DNA of 64,000 bases from assembly GCF_014656215.1 (NCBI RefSeq), contig NZ_BNBZ01000003.1, positions 398,779-462,778 on the forward strand. The letters are read 5' to 3'. The position numbers were made by a program, and so were the translations under genes. The DNA comes from Streptomyces zaomyceticus (GTDB taxonomy: Bacteria; Actinomycetota; Actinomycetes; Streptomycetales; Streptomycetaceae). Shown here piece by piece: positions 7,949 to 16,596 of this stretch. Under the pieces are notes generated by a model. That model was not told the DNA's origin and made no database searches. It saw only the letters and a list, made by a program, of their open reading frames with translations. Position 1 is the stretch's first letter. Each line of letters starts with the position of its first letter.

Positions 7949-9237
7949 GGCGCCCCGGGGGTCCGCCGGTACAGCAGGCCGAGCGCCGCGCACTGGGTGG
8001 CCGTGGCCAGGGCCATCGCCAGGCAGATGCCGGGCAGCCCGAGGCCTGAGAGGCCGTACGCGAGTGGCAGCTGGACCAGGACGCCGCCGACCGTGATCCG
8101 GGCGAGGTACGGGCTCGCGCCGGTGCCCTCGAAGACTCCGGCGAGCGCGATGGAGCCGGCCATGAGCAGCAGGTGGGGGCCGAGGCAGCGCAGGAAGAGC
8201 GCGCCCGCCTCCGCGACCGCCGGTTCGGCGCCGAAGGCCCGCATGACGGGTCCCGCGCCGAGGAGCAGCAGCCCCGCAGCCCCCGTGCCGAGGACGCCGC
8301 CGAGGAGCAGGGCCTGCCGTCCGACGGCCCGGCGTTCGTCGCGGCCCGCCCCGAGCAGATGGGCGCTGTGGATGGCGGCGGCCTGCCGGACCGCGTAGAA
8401 GGCCATGGTCGCGACGTACATGGCCTTGGTGGCGATGCCGTAGGCGGCGATCTCGGTGACGCCGAGCCGGGCCACGACGGAGACGAGCGCGAGGGCCCCC
8501 GCCATCCGGACGGTGAAGTCGAGGCCCATGGGCAGTCCGGTGCGTGCGGTACGGCGCAGGGCGGCGGCGGTCCCCTCGGCCGGGCGGACCGCGCGGGCGG
8601 CCTTGAGCAGGGGCTCGCGGTGGAGGACGAGCAGCCCGGCGGCGAGGGCGACGGTCCGGCCGGCCACGGTGGCGAGGGCGGCGCCCCGCACTCCGCAGGC
8701 GTGGATGAGCAGGGGGTCGAGGACCAGGATCAGTCCGTTGGCGAGGAAGGCGAGCCGCATGGGGGTGCGGGTGTCGCCCGCGCCCTTGAGGATCCCGTCG
8801 AGGACGTTCGTGGCGAAGAAGACGGCCGTGCCGGGGAGCGAGATCGCGAAGTAGGCGGCGGCCAGGGCGTGGGCGGGGTGGTCGGGGCCGCCGAGCAGCA
8901 GGGCGGCGAGCGGTTCGCGCAGCAGGAGTCCGCCGAGGGCGACGGGCGGCACGAGCAGCGCTCCGAGGGCGGCTCCGCCGCGGACGGCGGAGCGGACGGC
9001 GGCCGGGTCGCCGGCGCCGCGGGCGCGGGCGACGAGCACGGTGGTGCCGGAGCCGGCGACGAGGACGACGCCGAGGAGCAGGTTCTCGACGTTGGTGGCG
9101 ACGGCGACGGCGGCGACGGCGTCCCCGCCGAGCCGGGCGACCCAGACCATGTTGATGATGCCGGCGGCGACTCCGGCGAGAAGTTCGAGATAGACGGGGC
9201 GGGCGAGCCGGACGAGTGTGCGGCGGTGCGCGGACAT
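7909..9237 (-). CDS. MATE family efflux transporter
   Basis: This 442-residue protein has about twelve hydrophobic helices in two similar halves, opening with LARPVYLELLAGVAAGIINMVWVARLGGDAVAAVAVATN, the typical MATE N-terminus. A conserved GAGDTRTPM segment and an LRCLGPHLLLMAGSIALAGVFEGTG segment in the second half also fit. MATE proteins export cationic drugs or metabolites using Na+ or H+ gradients. The gene is divergent from a PadR-family repressor, with a large shared palindrome between them, so PadR control of this exporter is likely. The 3' end overlaps the GT87 gene. Confidence 0.9.
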   Translation of the reverse strand: MSAHRRTLVRLARPVYLELLAGVAAGIINMVWVARLGGDAVAAVAVATNVENLLLGVVLVAGSGTTVLVARARGAGDPAAVRSAVRGGAALGALLVPPVALGGLLLREPLAALLLGGPDHPAHALAAAYFAISLPGTAVFFATNVLDGILKGAGDTRTPMRLAFLANGLILVLDPLLIHACGVRGAALATVAGRTVALAAGLLVLHREPLLKAARAVRPAEGTAAALRRTARTGLPMGLDFTVRMAGALALVSVVARLGVTEIAAYGIATKAMYVATMAFYAVRQAAAIHSAHLLGAGRDERRAVGRQALLLGGVLGTGAAGLLLLGAGPVMRAFGAEPAVAEAGALFLRCLGPHLLLMAGSIALAGVFEGTGASPYLARITVGGVLVQLPLAYGLSGLGLPGICLAMALATATQCAALGLLYRRTPGAPQREADSAFSRSG

Positions 9238-9251
9238 GGAACGAGGCCCCC

Positions 9252-9292
9252 CTCTTTTCGATATACCTCGATTCGAGGCACCTCGAAAAGAG
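9252..9292. promoter_or_regulatory. Nested palindromic operator between MATE and PadR genes
   Basis: Two inverted repeats share one centre at position 9272. The outer arms are CTCTTTTCGA (9252-9261) and TCGAAAAGAG (9283-9292). The inner arms are CCTCGA (9266-9271) and TCGAGG (9273-9278). The site lies about 15 bp upstream of the MATE start and 46 bp upstream of padR, where a dimeric repressor could control both promoters. Confidence 0.7.
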
Positions 9293-9338
9293 ATAGCATG
9301 GCGGCCGGTCCGACAACAAGCACGAAGGAGACCGCCCG

Positions 9339-9863
9339 GTGCTGGAACTGTCGATCCTGGGCTTCCTGTACGAGAAACCGCTGCACGGGTACGAGCTGAA
9401 GGAGCGCATCCACGGCCTCAGCGGCCATGTACGCCCGGTCAGCGACGGCGCCCTCTACCCGGCCATCACCCGCCTGGTGAAGAACGGCCTGGTCGACAGC
9501 CGTACGGAGCCGGGCGCGAGCGCCGCCCCGCGCCGGACGCTCTCCCTCACCCCCGAGGGCCGCCGGGAGCTGCTCGCCCGGCTGCGCACCCCCAAGGACG
9601 CCGAGATCACCGACGGCCAGCGCTTCTTCACCCTGCTCGCCTTCCTCGGCCGGCTCCCCGACCGGGCGGACCAGGCGGCCGTGCTCCGCCGCCGCCAGGA
9701 GTTCCTGAACACCCCGGCCAGCTTCTTCTACGAGGACGGGACCCCCGTCAGCGCCGAGCGGGAACCGGACCTCTTCCGCCGGGGGATGCTGCGGATCGCC
9801 CGCGCGACGGGCGCGGCCGAGAAGGCCTGGCTGGCGGAGGCCGTCGCACACCTGGAGAGCTGA
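9339..9863 (+). CDS. PadR family transcriptional regulator
   Basis: This 174-residue protein starts MLELSILGFLYEKPLHGYELKERI, the characteristic PadR winged-helix N-terminus. The recognition and wing region reads VSDGALYPAITRLVKNGLVDSRTEPG and RRTLSLTPEGRRELLARL. The C-terminal about 80 residues form the helical dimerisation part of the Vir-like (PadR subfamily 1) type. The GTG at 9339 is preceded by GAAGGAG at a good distance. PadR proteins usually repress a neighbouring transporter and are released by a small-molecule ligand; the divergent MATE exporter is the obvious target. Confidence 0.92.
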   Translation: MLELSILGFLYEKPLHGYELKERIHGLSGHVRPVSDGALYPAITRLVKNGLVDSRTEPGASAAPRRTLSLTPEGRRELLARLRTPKDAEITDGQRFFTLLAFLGRLPDRADQAAVLRRRQEFLNTPASFFYEDGTPVSAEREPDLFRRGMLRIARATGAAEKAWLAEAVAHLES

Positions 9864-9920
9864 CCCGGCGGGCCGGGCCGGCCCGGGAGCGGACCGGCAC
9901 ACCGCCGGCCCCTCCACGGC

Positions 9921-11147
9921 CTATCCGAGCCGCTCCTTCAGATACGCGCGCCAGTCGGCCGTGAACTCCTCCGGGGTGGTGCCGAGCACCTCCTGGAGCG
10001 CCCGCTCCACCGCGCCCTCCCGGCCCGGGTGCGCGCCCACGGCCCGGTAGAAGTCCCGCAGCTCCCCCTCGCCCCAGCGGTCCGCGATCAGCGCGCAGGC
10101 CAGCCAGCCACCCTCGTACGCCCGCGCGAGCGCCTCCGCGTCGCCCCCGAACGCGAAGTCGGGGTCGCCGGGGAGCCGGGCGGGCAGCTCGCCCGCGAGG
10201 ACCGCGCGGCGCAGTTCGGGCGCCGCCTGGGCGGGGGTGCGGCCGGCGTCCCGGTAGGCGACCCAGTCGGCGAAGCCCTCGGAGAGCCAGACCGGGGTCG
10301 ACGGGGTGGTGGCGGCGCGGGTGGCGACATGGACGGTCTCGTGGGTGAGGACCAGCTGCCGGCCGAACGAGCCGAGCACCCCGTACGCGTCGGGGTTGAC
10401 GATCACCCGGTCCGCGGGGGCGTCCGCGCCGCCGCGGATCTCCCCCGTGGTGACGGCGGCGATGCCCCGGTAGGAGGCCCCGGGCGCCCCGAGGAGCTCT
10501 CCCATGCCCGTCAGCGTCCCGGGGACGAGGACGACCACCTGACGGGCCCAGGCGGCGGGCCAGGCGGCGGAGACGACGGGGACCGCCCGGTCGGCCGCCG
10601 CCGCGATCTCCCGGAGCCGCTCGGGGCTCTGCCCCACACCGAGGACGAGCGAGCGGGCTCCCCGGACGGTCGCGACGTCGCCCTGCTCCCACAGGTGCCG
10701 GGGCGCGCCCTCCGCGGGGCGGTCCCCGGTCACGTACCAGCGTCCGTCCCGTTCGGTGAGGTCGAGGACCCGGGCGCCCGTCGCGGGGCGGCTGTCGTGG
10801 CCCCGGAGCCGGTAGCCGAGTTCGGCGCGGGCGGTGACCCGGTCGGACGCGGTGCGGTCGACGCCGGTGACCCGGTAGGTCCAGCCGTCGACGGGGACCG
10901 TCGCGAGCCGCCGGAAGACGGTGAGGGCCCTCTGCGCGTACGCCGGGTCGACGGCGGCCAGATAGCCGGGCTGGTCGCGGTCGACGAGCGCCCTGGCCTG
11001 CCGGTCGAGCAGCGTCTGTATCTCGCGGGAGGCGGTGTCCGCCGGCCCGGTCCTCGCACCGCAGCCGACGAGCCCCGTGAGCACCAGCAGCAGGGCCAGC
11101 AGGCAGGCCGTCGCCGGCCGTCGCGCTCCACACCCCTGACCTGCCAC
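9921..11147 (-). CDS. Lipoprotein with gluzincin-type HExxH metalloprotease motif
   Basis: This 408-residue protein has a signal peptide ending in LVGC (lipid-bearing Cys about residue 29). Residues about 40-150 look like an NTF2-like or conditioned ligand domain (REIQTLLDRQARALVDRD). The C-terminal half contains LTHETVHVATRA (His269, Glu270, His273) and, 17 residues later, LSEGFADWVAY with Glu290, the pattern of gluzincin zinc peptidases of the M1/M4 type. It is probably a surface-anchored metallopeptidase; substrates are unknown. The GTG at 11147 is the only reasonable start before the signal peptide, although its GGAGG lies very close to it. Confidence 0.75.
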   Translation of the reverse strand: MAGQGCGARRPATACLLALLLVLTGLVGCGARTGPADTASREIQTLLDRQARALVDRDQPGYLAAVDPAYAQRALTVFRRLATVPVDGWTYRVTGVDRTASDRVTARAELGYRLRGHDSRPATGARVLDLTERDGRWYVTGDRPAEGAPRHLWEQGDVATVRGARSLVLGVGQSPERLREIAAAADRAVPVVSAAWPAAWARQVVVLVPGTLTGMGELLGAPGASYRGIAAVTTGEIRGGADAPADRVIVNPDAYGVLGSFGRQLVLTHETVHVATRAATTPSTPVWLSEGFADWVAYRDAGRTPAQAAPELRRAVLAGELPARLPGDPDFAFGGDAEALARAYEGGWLACALIADRWGEGELRDFYRAVGAHPGREGAVERALQEVLGTTPEEFTADWRAYLKERLG

Positions 11148-11195
11148 GCCTCCGATCGTACGGTCGGAACGGCGCGGCCTGCTTCCGGTACCGGG

Positions 11196-12206
11196 TCAGA
11201 CCCGGGTCACCGTCACGTGCGACATCATGTTCACCGGGTCGTAGCGGACCCGCGCACCCGGGTAGGGGGCGTGGATGACCTGCCCGTTGCCCGCGTAGAT
11301 CCCGACATGGCTGGCGTCGCCCCGGTAGGTGACGAGGTCCCCCGGCTGCGCCTGCGCGAGCGGCACCTGACGGCCCGCGTGGCGCTGTGCCGAGGAGGTG
11401 CGCGGCAGGCTGATGCCGGCCCGCCCGTACGACCAGACCATCAGGCCCGAGCAGTCGAAGGCGGACGGGCCGGTCGCCCCCCACACGTACGGCTTGCCGA
11501 CCGCGCTGCGGGCGGCGATCACCGCGGCGGCGGCCCGCGAGGAACCCGCCGGGACATCGGCCATGGGCGGCAGCTCCTCCGCCCGTCCGCCGGCGCGCGA
11601 GGCCCGGTCGAAGTCCGCCCGCTCCTCGGCGGTGAGGCTGGCCAGCACCCGGCGGGCCTCGGCGAGCTTCCGCTCGACGGCGCGCTTGTGGCGGGCGACC
11701 TCGGCCCTGCTGCGCTCCAGCTCGACCAGGGCCGTACGGGCCTCGGACCGCTTCTGGTCCAGCCGGCGCTGCTCCCGGCGGAGTTCGCCGAGCGCGGCGC
11801 CCTGCCGGGCGGTGACCCGGTCGAGGGCGGAGGCCCGGTCGAGATAGGTGTCCGGGTCGGAGGAGAGCAGCAGGGCGAGGGCGGGGTCGATGCCGCCGGA
11901 GCGGTACTGGGCGCCGGCGACCGAACCGAGCGCGCCCCGCATGCGGTTGATGCGCTCCTGGCCCCGGGCGAGGCCGTCCTGGGCCTGGGAGACCGTCCGG
12001 CGCAGCGCGTCCGCCTTCTCGTCCGCCCGGTTGTAGCCCTCCGTGGCCTTCTCGGCCTCCTCGAGGAGGCGGTCGACCGTGGCGCGGGTGGCCGCGGGTC
12101 CGGCCCCGGGATCGGCGCTCGCGGGGACGGCCCCGAGGGACGCCGCCGCGGTGGCCGCGGCGGCGGTGAGGAGGGTGACCCTGGCGGGTCGGCGGTGGGA
12201 CGCCAC
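11196..12206 (-). CDS. Secreted NlpC/P60 peptidoglycan endopeptidase (copy 1)
   Basis: This 336-residue secreted hydrolase starts VASHRRPARVTLLTAAAAT, a signal peptide. A long coiled coil follows (residues about 40-205, rich in Arg, Glu and Ala heptads). The C-terminal NlpC/P60 domain has catalytic Cys252 in FDCSGL, His in SHVGIY and a third polar residue near HAPYPG. It should cut peptide crosslinks in peptidoglycan outside the cell. I chose the GTG at 12206 because GGAG precedes it and the tandem paralogue begins with the same VASHRRP. The paralogue lies just upstream on the same strand. The likely mycobacterial equivalent is Rv2190c. Confidence 0.9.
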   Translation of the reverse strand: MASHRRPARVTLLTAAAATAAASLGAVPASADPGAGPAATRATVDRLLEEAEKATEGYNRADEKADALRRTVSQAQDGLARGQERINRMRGALGSVAGAQYRSGGIDPALALLLSSDPDTYLDRASALDRVTARQGAALGELRREQRRLDQKRSEARTALVELERSRAEVARHKRAVERKLAEARRVLASLTAEERADFDRASRAGGRAEELPPMADVPAGSSRAAAAVIAARSAVGKPYVWGATGPSAFDCSGLMVWSYGRAGISLPRTSSAQRHAGRQVPLAQAQPGDLVTYRGDASHVGIYAGNGQVIHAPYPGARVRYDPVNMMSHVTVTRV

Positions 12207-12298
12207 GAATCGCGCTCCGTTCGGCTCGACGCAGACTGGCGCGGCAGACAGTAGCCGCTGATCACTCCGCGTCCAACGAAGCCGCCGGACACACAAAG

Positions 12299-12339
12299 TG
12301 ACGCCCCGCCGGAGATCACAGGTCACCGGCGGGGCGTCA
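12299..12339 (-). terminator. Hairpin terminator between the two NlpC/P60 genes
   Basis: A perfect 14-bp stem pairs 12299-12312 with 12326-12339; on the minus strand it is followed by CTTTGTG. It follows the upstream copy, so the two hydrolase genes probably form separate transcripts. Confidence 0.75.
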
Positions 12340-12406
12340 GGTCAGCTTGCGTCGCGCCGAACCACCCGATTGGGCGGCACGGCGGCGCGGGTCGCGTCGT
12401 GGCGGA

Positions 12407-13456
12407 TCAGCCGCCGATGCGGACGCCGAACTGGAACGTGCCCATGTAGCTCATGGACTCGTAGCGGACGTTGGCGCCCGGCTTGGGGGCGTGCAGGATC
12501 GTGTTGTTGCCCGCGTACAGACCCACGTGCGACAGGCCGTTGAAGAAGACCAGGTCGCCCGGCTTGAGCTGGCTGCGGCCGATCTTCACGCCGTCGTTCT
12601 GCTGGGTGTAGGTGACGCGGCTGAGGTCGACACCGGCCTTGCCGTAGGCCCACTGGGTCAGACCCGAGCAGTCGAACGACGAGGGGCCCTCGTGGCCGGA
12701 GGCGTACGGCATGCCGACCCGGGTGTCGGCGGCCGCGAGCGCGGCGGCTCCGTAGCCGTTCGCGGGGACCTCCTTGCCCAGGTCCAGGCGCTCGCCGGCG
12801 TCGCGGCTGGCCCGCTGCTCCTTCGCCCGCTCCTCCGCCGCGATCTTGGCCTTCTCGGCCGCCGTGAGCGTGTTGAGGAGCTTCTGGGCCTCGGCCAGCT
12901 TGCCCTGGTACATCTTCTTCTTGGCGCCGAGGGTCTTGCGGACGTCCTCGAGGTCGGCCAGCTTCGTGGTGGCCTCGGCCCGCTGCTGCGCGAGCGTGCG
13001 CTGCTTGGCCTGGATCGAGGTGAGCACGTCGGCCTGCTGGGCGCTCAGCTGGTCGATCGCGGACGCCTTGTCGAGGTAGGTGTCCGGGTCGGCGGAGAGG
13101 AAGAGCTGCAGCGCCGGGTCGATGCCGCCGGAGCGGTACTGGGCGCTGGCGACGGAACCGATCTGGTCGCGCAGGGTGTTGAGCTCCTGCTGACCGCGGG
13201 CCACCTTGTCCTGGAGGTTGCCGATCTCCTTCTGCAGCTTGCCGCGGCGCTCCTCGGCGAGGTTCGCCTGCTCCGTGGCCTCTTCGGCCTCGTGATGCAG
13301 CTTGTCGACCTTCGACTTGACTTCGTCGATGTTCGGCTTGGCGGGGGCCGCCTGGGCACCGGTCTGGGCGGTGAGAGCGACGGCGGCTGCCGCGGTCGCG
13401 GTGAGCACGGTCACGCGGATGCGGCTCGGCTGCTTGGGTCGACGGTGGGACGCCAC
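12407..13456 (-). CDS. Secreted NlpC/P60 peptidoglycan endopeptidase (copy 2)
   Basis: This 349-residue protein has the same plan as its downstream neighbour: signal peptide starting VASHRRPKQPSRIRVTVLTA, a long coiled coil (residues about 45-225, with AQYRSGGIDPALQLFLSADPDTYLDKASAIDQ shared with the paralogue), and an NlpC/P60 domain with FDCSGLTQWAYGKAG (catalytic Cys), LSHVGLYAGN (His) and HAPKPG. The coiled coil probably holds the catalytic domain inactive or positions it at the wall, as in RipA-type enzymes. AAGGAG precedes the GTG at 13456; the frame is open further upstream without a good site. The upstream gap is unusually A/T-rich. Confidence 0.92.
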   Translation of the reverse strand: MASHRRPKQPSRIRVTVLTATAAAAVALTAQTGAQAAPAKPNIDEVKSKVDKLHHEAEEATEQANLAEERRGKLQKEIGNLQDKVARGQQELNTLRDQIGSVASAQYRSGGIDPALQLFLSADPDTYLDKASAIDQLSAQQADVLTSIQAKQRTLAQQRAEATTKLADLEDVRKTLGAKKKMYQGKLAEAQKLLNTLTAAEKAKIAAEERAKEQRASRDAGERLDLGKEVPANGYGAAALAAADTRVGMPYASGHEGPSSFDCSGLTQWAYGKAGVDLSRVTYTQQNDGVKIGRSQLKPGDLVFFNGLSHVGLYAGNNTILHAPKPGANVRYESMSYMGTFQFGVRIGG

Positions 13457-13713
13457 GAAGGCGAGCTCCTTCTTCCTCAGAGCCGCCCAACCGGTAAGGG
13501 GCAGGCGGTTCCTCCGCCGCCACCCCGGATGGGTGATCAACCGCGCGAAGGTTCGAAGCCTGACCCTAGTGACCAAGTTGTGATCAGTTCAAATCCCACT
13601 GGCAAAAATATCTCCCACGCACCACATTATTTACACGCATCGCACGGGCAGTGATGAGTACTTGACGATCTGCCGTCCAGAATTCGGGCATACCGCCCAG
13701 GAGTTGCGATGCG
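13457..13713 (-). promoter_or_regulatory. A/T-rich upstream region of NlpC/P60 copy 2
   Basis: This 257-bp gap is the most A/T-rich stretch nearby, with TAAATAATG on the minus strand around 13625-13635 and ATATTTTTG around 13600-13610. It probably holds the promoter and a leader of more than 100 nt. I could not match the leader to the c-di-AMP (ydaO) riboswitch that controls some Streptomyces wall hydrolases. Confidence 0.4.
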
Positions 13714-15078
13714 TCACGAGAGCCGCGAAAGCCGCTTCAGCAACAAGGCGGACGCCACCGGCCGAGCACCGGCCTTCGCCACCCCGTCGGCCACCTCACG
13801 GTCGGTGGACACCACGACGACCGGGCGGCCCGGCGGCTCCGCCCGTACCAGCTGGCGGATCAACTCGTCCGCCGTCACGCCGGGCTTGGAGAACAGCACC
13901 CGGACCCCGCGCGGCGGCGCGAGCAGCACCGGCGCCGCCAGCTCCGCCCCGTCGAAGACACAGGTGACCTCGGCGCCCGAGCGGGCCGCGAGGGCCGACA
14001 GACTGCCGAGCAGCCGCAGCCGCTGCTTCTCCAACGGCATCGTCGGATAGCCGGTCTTGGTGACGTTGTAGCCGTCGACGACCAGATGGGCCTGCGGCAG
14101 CGCCAGAAGCTGGTCGAGCAGCGCCGGGTCGGTCTCGGAGAGCGCCCGCGCCGCGATGTCCTTCGGGGACATCCGCCCCGGCTCCACGGCGTCCACGGTG
14201 TCCGCCGGGTGCACCGACACGGGAGGCAGCGCGAGTTCACGGCGCAGCCCCTGGGCCGCGTCGAGAACGGTGTCGAGCAGCAGCCGCAGCCGCATGTCCT
14301 CCACCGAGCGCCCCTCGCGGGCCGTCCTGCGGCTCGCCTCCAGGGCCGACTCGACCTCGCCGAGGCGGGCCTTGAGCCGCCGGCTCTCGCTCTCGGCGGC
14401 CGACACCTGGGCGGCCGCCTCCGCCTTCGCGGCGTCGATCTCGCCCTGGAGACGGCGCAGCGCCGCCTCGCCGCGCTTCACATCGCTCTGGGCGCTGCGC
14501 AGCTTGCGGTGAAGCGATTCCGCTTCCTTCCGGGCCGTCTCCAGGTCGTGCCGCAACTGCTCGGTCTCGCCCCGGGAGCGGTCCCGGGCGGTGGCGAGCT
14601 CCTCGCGCAGCCGTTCCAGTTCGCGCCGGCCGGCCTCGTCGGCCCGCTCGGCGTCGACGCGCTGGGCCTCCTCGCCCGCGGCGGCCACGAGCTTGACCCA
14701 GCCGGCCGGGCGCAGCACATAGGCGGCCGCCGCCACGTCCACGGGGTCGGCGGCGGCGGGCGGGGTGCCCGTCTCGACGGCTCCGGCCAGTTCGGGCTCG
14801 GCCAGCTTGAACCGTTCGCCGATCCGCTGCCGGAACAGCGGATCGCTCTCCAGGGCCGCCGCCATCGCGTTGCCGGCGAACTTGGCCCGCCGGCTGGCGG
14901 TGAACCGGGCGTACTGCCTCAGGGGTGCGGGCAGCTCGGCGACGGTCAGCCCGCCGAAGGCGTCGGCGACCAGCGCGACGACCCGCCGCCGTACGCCTTC
15001 CGGCAGTGGGTGGTCGAGCGTCTCGGCAGCGTCACCTGCCGCGCCGGCCGGCTCTCCACCGTGCGCGGGCTGCTCCAC
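13714..15078 (-). CDS. NYN-domain (PIN-like) putative ribonuclease
   Basis: This 454-residue protein has three parts: a globular N-terminus (residues about 20-150), a central coiled coil (about 150-270, Arg/Glu/Ala-rich), and a C-terminal NYN domain of the YacP type. The NYN domain starts HLVVDGYNVTKTGYP and continues with TCVFDGAEL, GVTADELIRQLV and VVVVSTDREVADG; these carry the conserved Asp residues of a PIN-like nuclease active site. It probably acts on RNA in the cytoplasm. It lies 33 bp after the zinc-ribbon gene on the same strand, so the two are likely co-transcribed. The GTG at 15078 has only a weak ribosome binding site. Confidence 0.85.
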   Translation of the reverse strand: MEQPAHGGEPAGAAGDAAETLDHPLPEGVRRRVVALVADAFGGLTVAELPAPLRQYARFTASRRAKFAGNAMAAALESDPLFRQRIGERFKLAEPELAGAVETGTPPAAADPVDVAAAAYVLRPAGWVKLVAAAGEEAQRVDAERADEAGRRELERLREELATARDRSRGETEQLRHDLETARKEAESLHRKLRSAQSDVKRGEAALRRLQGEIDAAKAEAAAQVSAAESESRRLKARLGEVESALEASRRTAREGRSVEDMRLRLLLDTVLDAAQGLRRELALPPVSVHPADTVDAVEPGRMSPKDIAARALSETDPALLDQLLALPQAHLVVDGYNVTKTGYPTMPLEKQRLRLLGSLSALAARSGAEVTCVFDGAELAAPVLLAPPRGVRVLFSKPGVTADELIRQLVRAEPPGRPVVVVSTDREVADGVAKAGARPVASALLLKRLSRLS

Positions 15079-15111
15079 GATCCGTCACCCCTATGTCTTC
15101 CGCGCCGTCCC

Positions 15112-15354
15112 TCAGGAGGCGGCGCCCGGCCTGTCCACCAGTTCGATCTGATCCACCGCGTTGCACCAGCGGCAGCGGACCGACTCGATGGTCTCACTGA
15201 CCACCTGCCGCTCCTCGACCGTCGGGTCTCCGGCGAGGTCCAGATGGACGTACTCCACGACCTTGGAGGAGCGCGTCACATCGAAACGGGTCAGGTTGCC
15301 GCAGAGCGTGCAGCGCCAGCGGGTCTCGGCGGTCGGCAGGGGAACCGTCGTCAT
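15112..15354 (-). CDS. Small zinc-ribbon-like protein
   Basis: This 80-residue protein has two CxxC pairs, RWRCTLCGN at residues about 14-21 and VRCRWCNAV at about 60-66, which should bind one zinc ion in a ribbon fold. Its partner is unknown; such proteins bind nucleic acid or other proteins. The ATG at 15354 is preceded by AAGGAC. It is the first gene of a likely two-gene unit with the NYN-domain protein, which suggests a link to RNA metabolism. Confidence 0.75.
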   Translation of the reverse strand: MTTVPLPTAETRWRCTLCGNLTRFDVTRSSKVVEYVHLDLAGDPTVEERQVVSETIESVRCRWCNAVDQIELVDRPGAAS

Positions 15355-15512
15355 CGTGCCGTCCTTCTTCCTGTTGCGTGGTACCAGGTGCGGGAGCCGC
15401 GGTGCGCCGTCGAACTGCGGTCGTACTGCCCGTTACCCTACGGCCTCACCGGTACCCCGGGGCACGGCGAGGCACTCTGTCCAGTTCGGCCCCGGTACGC
15501 CATGATCTGTCC

Positions 15513-16247
15513 ATGATCGACTGGCGCGGCTCGGCCCGCGGTGTCTGGCGGGGCACACGCGGCGGACCCAAGGTGACGTACGGACTGATCGCCGCCTGCT
15601 GTCTGCTCTTCGCGATCGGCCCGGTCTCCGGACTCAACCCGGTGTACGGCACGGGCGACCAGCTCCTCGCGGCGCAGGGCGTGTACTTCCGCCGCTGGGG
15701 CGTCGTCCCCACCGAGCTGATGAGCGGCGAGCCCCGCGCCCTGCTCACCCCCCTCACCGCGCTGTTCGTCCACGGCAGCTGGCTCCACCTGCTGGGAAAC
15801 ATGCTGTTCCTGTACGTCTTCGGGGCGATGGCCGAGGAGCGCATGGGACCGGTCGGGTTCGCCCTCTTCTACCTGGGCACCGGCTACCTCGCGCTGCTCG
15901 GGTACGCGGCGGCGCACGCCGAGAGCGAGCAGACCCTGGTCGGGGCGTCGGGGGCGATCTCCGGGGTGCTCGGGGCCTTTCTCTTCCTCTTCCCGCGCTC
16001 CCGCGTCACCAGTCTCTTCCCCTTCCTCTTCTTCCTGCCGCTGCGTTTTCCCGCCTGGATCGTGCTGGTCTTCTGGTTCGTGCTCCAGTGGCTGGCCGCG
16101 CGGGCCGCGGGCGCCGGTCCCGGCGTCGCCTATCTGGCCCACGTGGTGGGCTTCTCCGTCGGCTTCCTCTACGCCTGGGGGCGCTACCGGGGTGGGGATA
16201 GAGTGAAAGCCCAAGCCGCGGCGACCGAGGGAGAAAGCCAGCCGTGA
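15513..16247 (+). CDS. Rhomboid family intramembrane serine protease
   Basis: This 244-residue polytopic protein has about six membrane segments and the full rhomboid signature: HGSWLHLLGNMLFLYVFG (HxxxN, residues 92-96), GASGAISGVLGAF with the nucleophile Ser147, and YLAHVVGFSVGFLYAW with His210. It should cleave transmembrane substrates within the bilayer. I chose the ATG at 15513; no Shine-Dalgarno sequence is visible, and CATGAT lies 6 nt upstream, so the mRNA may be leaderless. Its stop overlaps the start of the Lrp-like gene by 4 bp, so the two are translationally coupled. Confidence 0.92.
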   Translation: MIDWRGSARGVWRGTRGGPKVTYGLIAACCLLFAIGPVSGLNPVYGTGDQLLAAQGVYFRRWGVVPTELMSGEPRALLTPLTALFVHGSWLHLLGNMLFLYVFGAMAEERMGPVGFALFYLGTGYLALLGYAAAHAESEQTLVGASGAISGVLGAFLFLFPRSRVTSLFPFLFFLPLRFPAWIVLVFWFVLQWLAARAAGAGPGVAYLAHVVGFSVGFLYAWGRYRGGDRVKAQAAATEGESQP

Positions 16248-16525
16248 TCACCGCGATCGTGCTCATCAAGACCAGCGTGGACCGCATCCCCGAGATCGCC
16301 GAGTCGATCGCCTCGCTCGACAGCGTCAGCGAGGTGTTCTCGGTGACCGGCACCTACGACCTCATCGCCATGGTCCGCGTGCCCCGCCACGACGACCTGG
16401 CCGACGTGATCCCCGGCAGCATCAGCAAGATCCCGGGCGTCGAGGCCACGGACACGCATGTCGCCTTCCGTACGTACTCCCAGCACGATCTGGAGGCGGC
16501 CTTCGCCATCGGCCTGGAGTCCTGA
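16244..16525 (+). CDS. Stand-alone Lrp/AsnC ligand-binding (RAM) domain protein
   Basis: This 93-residue protein is a lone RAM/ACT-like domain without the DNA-binding helix-turn-helix of Lrp proteins: MITAIVLIKTSVDRIPEIAESIASLDSVSEVFSVTGTYDLIAMVRV, ending in FRTYSQHDLEAAF. RAM domains assemble into oligomers and bind amino acids, so this may be a small metabolite sensor that acts through a partner. The GTG at 16244 overlaps the rhomboid stop codon (GTGA). A strong hairpin follows the gene. Confidence 0.9.
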   Translation: MITAIVLIKTSVDRIPEIAESIASLDSVSEVFSVTGTYDLIAMVRVPRHDDLADVIPGSISKIPGVEATDTHVAFRTYSQHDLEAAFAIGLES

Positions 16526-16541
16526 GACTCCTCCGCGGCAT

Positions 16542-16582
16542 GGGTGAAGGGGGCCTCCCGACCGGGGAGGCCCCCTTCACCC
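16542..16582. terminator. Bidirectional terminator
   Basis: A perfect 18-bp stem pairs 16542-16559 with 16565-16582 around a 5-nt loop. It lies between the convergent Lrp-like and aminotransferase genes and can serve both. Confidence 0.9.
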
Positions 16583-16596
16583 GTACGAGTGAGCCG

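Noticed and set aside
13457..13650. Possible c-di-AMP (ydaO) riboswitch before the NlpC/P60 gene
   Set aside because: Some short GGGGTGG and GGAACC-like pieces occur, but not in the order or with the helices of the motif.
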